Below the pieces are notes generated by a model that saw only the letters and a list, made by a program, of their open reading frames with translations, did not search any database and had not been told where the DNA came from. DNA of 64,000 bases from Conchocele bisecta (lineage: Eukaryota; Mollusca; Bivalvia; Lucinida; Thyasiridae), in contig CM055271.1 in NCBI GenBank assembly GCA_029237695.1, forward strand, positions 36,514,462 to 36,578,461. Direction: 5' to 3'. Within the stretch, counting starts at the first letter, position 1. Each line of letters starts with the position of its first letter. Shown here piece after piece: positions 55,263 through 64,000 of this stretch. A program made the position numbers and the translations under genes.

Positions 55263-57002
55263 TTGGGGTTGGACACTTGGAGGGAATTGTGATATTTTAT
55301 AATTTTCTTAAGTATTTGATGAAATGTTGCTGAATTTTATTACATAATCAGTAATACGCAGTAAATAATCAGTAATACGCATTAAATAAGCAGTAAACAA
55401 TCAGTAATAAGCAGTAAACTATCAGTATTTTTTATAAATTATGCAGTAAACAATTTAAATAATCCAATAATCCAATAATATTGGAGGTTGAATAATTATA
55501 AATACATATTGAACATTAATAACGCGCTTAGCCTTAGCCCACACGACCACGAAGGCTGTTATGAAATATAAACACTACCTAGTGTTGCGCAATAATCTAT
55601 AAGGTGAAATACACCCTATTAGAGATAAGAAATCCATTGGTTATACTAAGTATATGTATTCACACAATGATTCTAGTTAATTGTGCGTGGTTGAAGACAG
55701 GTAGTCACGAGAGGTGTCATCGTACGGTATTTACGAGTATTGCAAGCATCACCGGTCATGGATGCGAAGAGGGTCCGTTTCGCCTCGCCCATGTAGGCAT
55801 TGTGGGGTAGGGACCAAAGCTGAGTCACTGCTATGTCCACCATGCGGTGGCACTCAGGCTACTCATCGAATGGTTAACAATGGATTACGTGCTCACAAGT
55901 ATTATCGTTTAGTAATAATTCAAATCAGAAAGTCAGTTATAAAGATAGAACCGATCTGATGTGTAGTTTGTTTCCTCAAACGCGTCACAACACCAAGCAG
56001 ACGACAATGTTCCAATTACACGGGTTATGAACATGTGTGTATTTATAGCCGAGGTAAACAGACGGTACACACACGGTTATTTATAGCCGAGTGTATTTCT
56101 CCTTATCGAGGTTACACAGACGGTATGTACACGGGTTATTTATAGCCGAGTGTAGTTCACACGATATCTTCCGGGATGGTTCGTTATTTTATTTTTAATA
56201 ATTTAAAACTGAACACCCCCTATTACTACATAGAAAACATAACCTAATATAAGAAAACAAATAAAAAAACATACTTAATTGCCCCAACAAAGTTAGGTTT
56301 ATATACGAGAAATAAACACATTTAAAGTGCTGGGACGCCAGCAATAATAGTCTCAGCGCTGAGACCGGTTTCGCCTGTGATCACCTCCCAGACTGCTCTA
56401 CACTTTCGTGCGGATGAGGGGGGGGTCCGCGGTAGACAGTCCAATGATGGGGTGTATCACAAGAGAGCATAACACCTCGCCAAGCCAAAACAAGAAAAAT
56501 GAATGAATGAATGAGAGCGAAAGCTTAGCGAGGTGGGCCCAGAAGGGTTTTGCTGGCGCTAGTTCGATTCTCGGCTAGAACTAAAACTTTTTATTTTTTT
56601 ATTTTTTTTTAACTTCTATCCTTACAAACGAAATCGATATAGTAAACAACTTCATGACAACGGCGTTCCTATCCGACCGCGCGAGGAAGTATATGGTCTC
56701 GTGTTGATGAAAAAAATATGTTCCACTCTTCTTATACATACCCGCCGAACAGTGGGGAAAAAACCAAGTAGTATATGAGGATTCAATAATGTTTTGAAAC
56801 ATTTCATATTTTTTTGTTTTTAAAATGTAAAACCAAAAGTTTTACGACGCTTTTGCCAGCGTTTTATTATAGATTATAGAGCGGGTATCATTTAGAATCA
56901 CTCTATACTACTAGTCCACATATTGAACTTTTAATAAATTTATTTCGTATCAATGTATCAAGTGTCCAAATATTGAAGCATTACCTGTTTCCAATTTTGC
57001 AG
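55263..57002. other. AT-rich intergenic DNA with small tandem repeats
   Basis: CAGTAATACGCA-type repeats at 55,345-55,450. Three ~55-bp repeats (GGTTATTTATAGCCGAGTGT, ACAGACGGTA) at 56,030-56,165. A SINE-like patch at 56,515-56,580 (TTAGCGAGGTGGG, then GTTCGATTCTC, A- and B-box-like) ends in a T-rich tract. No gene recognised. Confidence 0.5.
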
Positions 57003-57185
57003 ATTCTATGTGGAAATAAATCTGACCTTGAGTCAGAGAGGAAGGTGACAGTGGATGAAGGCAAGGCAATGGCAGATAGACTCAAACTACCGTTCATCGA
57101 AACATCGGCGAAAACTGCCGACAACATCAAACAGCTGTTTGAGACATTGATCAGAAACACCCCACGCCAAGGATTGAGCTATAAG
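57003..57185 (+). CDS. Ras-like GTPase exon with G4 and G5 motifs (possibly circularly permuted)
   Basis: Acceptor TTTCCAATTTTGCAG ends at 57,002, donor GTAGGT at 57,186; 61 codons, phase 0 at both ends. ILCGNKSDLE is beta-5 with the G4 NKxD box, FIETSAK is the G5 box, and NIKQLFETLIRN is the last helix. An ordinary Ras gene would now run to a C-terminal tail. Instead the exon continues with a short linker and SYK, which resembles the start of Ras beta-1, and then splices onward. That fits the permuted order G4-G5-G1-G2-G3 of circularly permutated Ras proteins. It may be the start of a tandem paralogue of the VWA gene on the same strand. The following exons lie beyond the window or were not found. 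Confidence 0.7.
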
Positions 57186-57238
57186 GTAGGTCATCTATCA
57201 AAGCGACGATAGTGTTATGACGTAGAGGACAAATTGTT

Positions 57239-57744
57239 AAAGGTGCATGCCCACTCAGTAGGCACACACTGTTCTTTAAAGGAATTAAATAAGCGCATAA
57301 TTGTGTCACTATTTCACCGTTATACAAAGTACAAGTGCTGCTATTTTGATATAATCATTTGGTAATATTTAGTTTACCGATAGTGACGCGCGGTGGTACC
57401 AGGCTATTATCATACGCAAATGAGGCATGATATTTTTTAATTATTTATACTAATTAAATGCGTCACTTGAAAAAATAATATTTTCGACAGATGATAAAGT
57501 ATGATCATTGCACATCAAAAAATAAATACAGAGCATCAATAGTGATGTCCGTTAACATGTTAAAGAAACACGGTTATCGCCCCTGATATATCAGTGTGGA
57601 CATTTACGTCTCATATAAAATGTATAATAATTTCAATCAATATGTGGGGTAATGATGATAATGTTTATTTTGCCAGAAAATGTTTCAGATGATGTCTCTG
57701 ATATAAAGAACATGTTGTGCCTACTGCGTGGGCATGTACCTTTG
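57239..57744. repeat. MITE with CCCACTCAGTAGGCACA ends, copy 3
   Basis: AAGGTGCATGCCCACTCAGT to ACTGCGTGGGCATGTACCTT; inverted in internal layout relative to copies 1 and 2. Confidence 0.85.
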
Positions 57745-57779
57745 AACAATTGTTATTTGGAATCATGTGATAGATAAAT

Positions 57780-58040
57780 AGAGAATAGTAGGTTAGTGCC
57801 GTGAATGGGAAAATATCTGGCAAAGCTCAGGAAACGGGATGGGCGAGGCTCTGCCGAGCACAGCCCGTTTCCGTGCCGCGCCAGATAATTTTTTCCCATT
57901 CACGGCACTAACCTACTATTCTATTTATCCCGTCAACACGTGCAAATGGCTGTAAAATGCAAAAATAATATTGACTGGATATCAAAAATGTTTCACGGCA
58001 CCGTGTTTCACGGCACATACGCACTGTGTTGATGGGATAA
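57780..58040. repeat. Double-hairpin MITE, copy C
   Basis: Same orientation as copy B (41,076), with AGAATAGTAGGTTAGTGCCG arms and GTTGATGGGATAA at the right end. Confidence 0.85.
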
Positions 58041-58077
58041 ATTGAAAGATATGGGCGCTTGAAATAACAGGGCTCCA

Positions 58078-58317
58078 GATAAGGAATTAGTAATTGTGTA
58101 TTGTCACTCCATCATTTCTGAAGCAATTGGGTATTTCAAAATTTTAATTGGGTAAAATGAAATCACACTACTGTTTACACATCAGCAGACCGCAATTATT
58201 GAATAGTTTGCTTCGAAATGAATATCAAGGTGTATTTTCATGGAAAATGAGAAAAATATGCTATGTTTGTGGTCTGTTTATTGTTTTCTGCAACATGATA
58301 AATGTACCATATTTTTT
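58078..58317. repeat. MITE, AGCTCCAGATAAG family, 3'-truncated
   Basis: Starts CAGGGCTCCAGATAAGGAAT and follows the 36,984 copy until the next array begins at about 58,318. Confidence 0.75.
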
Positions 58318-60725
58318 ACCTCACCTGCACGAAGTGCAGAAGAGCTTATGGAATACCACCGGCGTCGGCGTCGTCCCACCAAACATAACGTTGGGGTAAA
58401 ATATCTTATAACTTCTGTTTCCTTTCATGTAACACCTTGTTATTTGATACATGCATTCTTCAGATGACCCTCTATCATGCTGTAGCAAATTCATGACCCA
58501 CCGCCCACCCATTACCCAAAGGTCAAGGTCACAATCTTAGCACATTCATAAACTTAACGTTGGGGTAAATTTCTTATAACATCTGTTTCCTTTCATGGAA
58601 CGCCATGATAGTTCATACATGCATTCATCTGATGATACTCTATCGCGCTATAGCAAATCCATGACCCCCCGGCCATCCCTTGACCTTGGGATCACAATCT
58701 TAGCACATTCATAAACTTAACGTTGGGGTAAATGTTGTGTAACTTCTGTTTTTTTTACAGGGAATGCCTTCATATTTCATACATGCATTCATCTGATGAT
58801 ACTCTATCGTGCTATAGCAAATCCATGAGCCACCCCAGCCGTTTCCCCAAGGTCAAGGTCACAATCATAGCACATTCATAAACTTAATGTTGGGGTAAAT
58901 GTCTTGTAACATCTGTTTCCTTTCATGGAACGCCTTGATATGTCATACATATGCATTCATCTGATGATACTCTATCGTGCTATCGCAAATCCATGACCAA
59001 CCGCCCACCCCTTACCCCAAGGTCAAGGTCACAAACTTAGCACATTCATAAACTTAACGTTGGGGTAAATGTCTTATGACATCTGTTTCCTTTCATGGAA
59101 CGCCTTGATATTTCATACATGCATTCCTGAGATGACCCTCTATCATGCTGTAGCAAATCCACAGCCCACCACCCAACCCTTGTCCCAACGTCAAGGTCAC
59201 AAACTTAGCATGGTCATAAACTTAACGTTGGGGCAAATGTTGTGTAACTTCTGTTTCTTTACAGAGAACGCTTTGATATTTCATACATACATTCGTCAGA
59301 TGATCCTCTAATGTGTTACAGCAAATCCATGACCCACCCCCACCCCTTTCCCCAAGATCAACATCATACACTTAACGTTGGGGTAAATGTCTTTTGATAA
59401 CTTCTGTTTCTTTACAGGGAACGCCTAGATATTTCATAATTGCATTCATCTGATGATACTCTATCGTGTAATAGCAAATCCATAACCCACCTCCCCCCAC
59501 CCCTTTCCCCAAGGTCAAGGTCAGAATCTTAGTACATTCATAAACTTAACGTTGTTGTAAATGTCTTAAACATATGTTTCCTTTCATGGAACGCCTTGAT
59601 ATTTCATACATGCATTCATCCGATGATACTCTATCGTCATAAGCAAATCCATGACCCACCACCCATCCCTTACCCCAAGGTCAAGGTCATATACTTAGCA
59701 CATTAATAAACTTAACGTTGGAGTAAATGTCTTTTTATAAGGGAACACCTTGTTATTTCTTACATGCATTCATCTGATGATACTCTATAGTGCTATAGCA
59801 AATCAATGACCCATCGCCCAACCATTTCCCCAAGGTCAATGTCACAATCTTAGCACATTCATAAATTTAGCGTTGGGGTAAATGTATTATAACATCTGTT
59901 TCCTTTCATGGAACGCCCCAAGATCAACATCATAAACTTGACGTTGGAGTAAATGTCTTTTTATAACTTCATATTTCATACATGCATTCATCTGATGATA
60001 ATATATTATGCTAAATCAAATCCATGACCCACCCCACCCCTTTCCCCAGGGTGAAGGTCACAAACTTAGCACATTCATACAAGCATTCCTCATGTGAATA
60101 GCTATCATGCTGTAAAAAATCACCCCCACCCCTTACCACAGGGCCAAGGTCACAAGCTTAGCACATTCATAAACTTAACGGTGGGGTAAATGTCTTATAA
60201 CATCTGCTTTTTTTTATGGAACGCCTTGATATTGCATACATGCATTCCTCAGAGGACCCTCTATCATGCTGTAGCAAATCCACAACCCACCATCCAACCC
60301 TTACCTCAAGGTCAAGGTCACAAACTTAAGCATGTTCATAAACTTAACGTTGGGGTAAACGTTGTGTAAATTCTGTTTCTTTACAGGGAACGCTTTGATA
60401 TTTCATACATGCATTCATCTGATAATCCTCTATTGTGCTACAGCAAATCCATGATACACCCCCACCCCTTTCCCCAAGATCAAGGTCACAAACTTAGCAC
60501 ATTCATACATGCATTCCTCATGTGAATAGCTATCATGCTATATAAACTTAACGTTGGGTTAAATGTTTGACTTCTGTTTTCAGGGAGCGCATTGATATTT
60601 TCTACATGCGTTCATCTTAATATGCTATATCATGCTATAGCAAATCCACGACCCACCTTCCACCACTGACCTCAATGTCAAGGTCCACTGCACACCCCTT
60701 TAACCAAGATCAAGTTACATGAGCC
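58318..60725. repeat. Tandem-repeat element, ~170-bp units, array C
   Basis: Head ACCTCACCTGCACGAAGTGC, AGAAGAGCTTATGG, GGCGTCGGCGTC, then about fourteen diverged units of the AAACTTAACGTTGGGGTAAA family with some shortened units, ending near AAGATCAAGTTACATG. Confidence 0.8.
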
Positions 60726-61090
60726 GCATCGCGAGAAAACCTGTCTTCGGGAGTCTGACGTCGTGAACTTAGCTGACGTAATTTCAGCCGATATTTCCAA
60801 TTATAGACGTTTGTCAGACCGCCATGTTAGGTTTGTTCCATTGTGTTAAAGATATCTAACAAACAGAATATATCTATAATCGGGCGTATGTGTGTGAAAA
60901 AAACGAGACTGTCTTTGATATGTCATGGATCCTGTCTGAGAATGTATTGGATGAACGTTAGACTGCCGTACTAACCGTCGTACGATCGAAATCCACCATT
61001 TTTATTCGAAACGGGCACATCTTATATTATGTTTTTATTGAAAATAATGGCGTAAGGGTAATTAGCCAGGTTTTTTTGGAGAAAAAAATC
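60726..61090. other. Short unique stretch
   Basis: No gene or repeat recognised. A GC-rich word ATCGCGAGAAAACC near 60,728 and several CpG words occur, but no promoter can be argued. Confidence 0.4.
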
Positions 61091-61935
61091 CATGCTCTTG
61101 GATTGGCGTAAGCCGGGCGGCGGGCGGCGGGCGGCGGGCGACGGGCGGCGGGCGGCGTCCACCATCAATGTTAAGTTTTCGTATTTGAGTCCATTTCTTT
61201 GTTACTGTACCACCTAGGACCACCAAACTTTCACAGCTTCATAATCAAGGGATGTCCACCACATATCACTATCCAACATGTTACCTTATTTTGAACTTGA
61301 CCCATTTCTTCCGCGCAGTCGACTTAGCCATTTTCAATGTTAAGTTTTCGCGTTTACAATGTTAAGTTTTCGTGTTTATGTCCATTTCTTTGGTACTGTA
61401 CCACCTAGGACCACCAATCTTTCACAGCTTCATAACCAAGGGGTGCCCACCACATACAACTATCCAACATGTGACCATTATTTTTACCTTCACCTATTAT
61501 TTTTACTTAATTTTCAACGTTAACTTTTTAACGTACGTCTGGTTAAAGTTTTTTGGTTAATTTTTTTTCGTTATACTATATCTCTGCAACTGCTTCGCCC
61601 ATTACCTTGAAACTTCACATGGGTGTTTATCATCATCCATATTTACATTCTATCCCCCCCCCCCCCCACCCCCACCCAACCGTGCGGCCCTTGTGCCCAA
61701 TGTCAAGGTCAAATTACATTGAATTCTTTTTGTTAAAGTTTTTTCGTGTACTATATCTCTGCAACTGCTTCACCCATTACCTTGATACTTCACATGGGTG
61801 TTTATCATCATTGTCGCGCCCGCTTGCCGAAAGCGCGATATCGTCGGCATTTTGGCATACGTCCGTCCGTCAGTACGTCCGTGTGTCCGGTTAAAGTTTT
61901 TTGGTTAAAATTTTTCCATCTACTATATCTCATGT
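61091..61935. repeat. (GGGCGGC)n-headed repeat and nested related units
   Basis: A GGCGGGCGGCGGGCGG tract (61,115-61,158), then duplicated ~190-bp units (TTCTTTGGTACTGTACCACC, CTAGGACCACCAA, TTTCACAGCTTCATAA) and further units (CTCTGCAACTGCTTC.CCCAT, TGAAACTTCACATGGGTG). A second head CGCGCCCGCTTGCCGAAAGC lies at about 61,815. Confidence 0.7.
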
Positions 61936-63360
61936 GAGCTATTGTTACCGCAATGTGTCGGTCGTCCGTCGTCCGTCGTCCGTCGTCCGTCGTCGTCGTC
62001 CGCCGTCCGTCGTCCGTCGTCCGTCGTCCATGAACATTTTCAAACGTCTTCTCCTCGGTAACCATTGGGTCTATAGTCACCAAACTTCATGGTCATGGTC
62101 CTTAGGTAAGGAGATTACAAAATTGTTAAAATGACTTCATTACGTAATCCAAGATGGCTGCCGTCTAAAAATAGCACAAATTCTTAAAAAATCTTCTTCT
62201 CAAGAACCGCCAACCGGATTTCGACAAAACTTGGTAGGAATGATCGATGTACATTGCTCTTTCTTCACATGAACCGCTTGGCCCATGGTAGCCAAACTTA
62301 AAAGTTATGGTCCATGGGTGAAGCCTTTTCAGATTTGTTAAAATGGAGGTCATCGCTAATCCAAGATGGCCGCCGTCTAAAAATAGCATAAATTCTTAAA
62401 AAATCTTCTCATGAACCGCTAGCCGGATTTCGAAGAAACCTGGCAGGAATGATTGATGTACATTGCTCTTTCAAATTTGTTAAAATGGTGACCCTGGGGT
62501 CAAAAATGGGTGTGGCCCGTGGGGTCAAATTGGGGTCAAATTTTATTTTTGACCGAATATGGTCATGTTATATATCAAATTGAAGGTATCAATGAGGCGA
62601 TCACTCTGGTACATTTTTTTTTTCGAAATCGGATTGTTATGGCATCCAAGATGGCTGCCGAAATGTCAAAAGGTCGTTCTTTTATTAGAGATTTCAAAAT
62701 TCTTCTTCACATGAACCGCTTGGCCCATGGTAGCCAAACTTAAAAGTTATGGTCCATGGGTGAACCCTTTTCAGATTTGTTAAAATGGAGGTCATCGCTA
62801 ATCCAAGATGGCCGCCGTCTAAAAATAGCATAAATTCTTAAAAGATCTTCTTCTCATGAACCGCTAGCCGGATTTCGACGAAACTTGATAGAAATGATCG
62901 ATGTACAATGCTCTTTCAAAGATGTTAAAATGGTGACCCCGGGGTAAAAAATGGGCATGGCCCGTGGGGTCAAATTGGGGTCACATTTTATTTTTGACCG
63001 AATATGCTCATGCCATATATCAAATTGAAGGTATCGATGAAGCGATTGCTCTGGTGCAATATTTGTCGGAATCGGATGATTATGTGATCCATGATGGCCA
63101 CCAAAAGGTCCATTTATTCAAGATTTTCAACGTCTTTTTCTCAGGAACCACATGGCCGATGCTGGCCAAACTTCATTGGAAGTTAAGATCCTTGGGTGAA
63201 GCATTTTCAGATTTTGTAAAATGAGTCATCGCTTAATCCAAGATGACCGCCATCTAAAAATAGCACAATTTTTTTAAAACACATGAACTCAATGTCACAT
63301 TCTCCTCTGGTGTTCATGGAGTCAGGTGAGCGAATTAGGGCCATCATGGCCCTCTTGTTT
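61936..63360. repeat. (CGTCGTC)n-headed element with ~300-bp units
   Basis: Head TGAGCTATTGTTACCGCAAT, (GTCGTCC)n at 61,965-62,030, then repeats of TCACATGAACCGCTTGGCCC, AATCCAAGATGGC.GCCGTCT and ATTGAAGGTATC.ATGA. Ends in CAGGTGAGCGAATTAGGGCC / GGCCCTCTTGTTTTA. Related to the 6,169 stretch (GTGAGCCATTGTTGCCGC). Confidence 0.75.
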
Positions 63361-64000
63361 TAGTGTCCATGCCTCGCCCTAAGGCGCGACATGCAGGCCA
63401 CGGCCATCTAGTATACAAAAAGTGGGTATAATTATGTTATCCAAGTGTCTATGCTTGGGAAAAACCTGGCCTTCGTGGCTTGGCCTCGTTTCTTGTTTTC
63501 TTTGATTATTTTGCTGCTGATATCACATATAAAAATGTTTGTCTGTTATTGATATGTGTTTTTTATGTTCAGTTATTTTGACATATAATATTTTCTTTCA
63601 CACAGTCTACATATTACTGTCCACATTAACTGATATCGACCACCATTTACAGGTGAAAACTCTGTGTAAGCTACATTTTATATTTACATACAGCTGGTCG
63701 GCAGCATATTTGTAGACCGATGTAGCCTGGGCCCGGTTTTTCGCACAACTATATGTTTCAGATCTGAACTCGACGCAAATATTCAGCTTATTGCTCAATT
63801 CTTTCTTTCTAATATACATGTAATGTATACAATTAAAATTTAGCACAACCTTTACCGATTTTAAAAAAAACTTATCTACTGCAAACACAACCAAACCATG
63901 GATGTTACGATGTCTCATCTGTGCACATGCACCGCCTGATCAGAACATAGGATGTCCGCCATTCAGTCACTAGGGAATCCTTTCTCGATTACCGACAGGA
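63361..64000. other. Intergenic or intronic end of window
   Basis: AT-rich with no recognised gene. The minus-strand frame at 63,607-63,918 has no domain signature. Confidence 0.45.

Noticed and set aside
55714..55959. Possible zinc-finger protein (CRHCG...CPPCGG)
   Set aside because: Short isolated frame without start context, splice sites or other domain residues.
61901..62134. Ser/Arg/Val repeat protein frame
   Set aside because: It is the (CGTCGTC)n microsatellite read as codons.

Overview
The window is nuclear DNA of an invertebrate, most likely a bivalve mollusc. This rests on short exons with GT/AG introns several kb long, very dense hairpin MITEs and tandem-repeat elements of the kind common in bivalves, SINE-like pieces ending in (AAAC)n, and a host gene resembling bivalve genes annotated 'circularly permutated Ras protein 1'. 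The species is not identified. No prokaryotic or organellar features were seen.

Left part (about 1-33,640): ten exons on the + strand (323-33,631) join in phase into about 519 codons of a von Willebrand factor A (VWA) protein with a complete MIDAS set and a Sec23-like C-terminal region; the 5' end lies left of the window. Introns are filled with MITEs, tandem arrays and hairpins. Four of the ten exons (3, 5, 6, 9) have nearby duplications that include a splice junction, with periods of 82, 112 and about 67 bp in three of them.

Middle (33,640-44,960): repeat-rich intergenic DNA with long hairpins, a decayed Crypton-like tyrosine recombinase (38,821-40,052, minus strand) and a satellite-like array, ending in a 500-base assembly gap (44,959-45,458).

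Viral element (about 45,460-55,260): an endogenous DNA virus or Polinton-like element with a double-jelly-roll-type major capsid gene, an A32/FtsK-HerA-type packaging ATPase, a trimeric-fibre-like protein, two candidate minor virion proteins, a coiled-coil/membrane protein, a second membrane protein and two small proteins. Genes sit in blocks on both strands. The capsid gene is broken by a LINE fragment and indels; three other genes carry a single stop or frameshift, while the fibre-like, 333-residue and 203-residue frames are open. A palindromic 14-mer is sprinkled through the element, including inside reading frames. No polymerase, integrase or protease gene is visible; one side of the element runs into the gap.

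Right part (55,260-64,000): AT-rich sequence, then one exon (57,003-57,185) coding the G4-G5 half of a Ras-type GTPase. Its end suggests the circularly permuted order, so it may start a tandem paralogue of the left-hand gene. The rest is MITEs and large tandem arrays. All identifications are from reading sequence and family knowledge; no database search was run.
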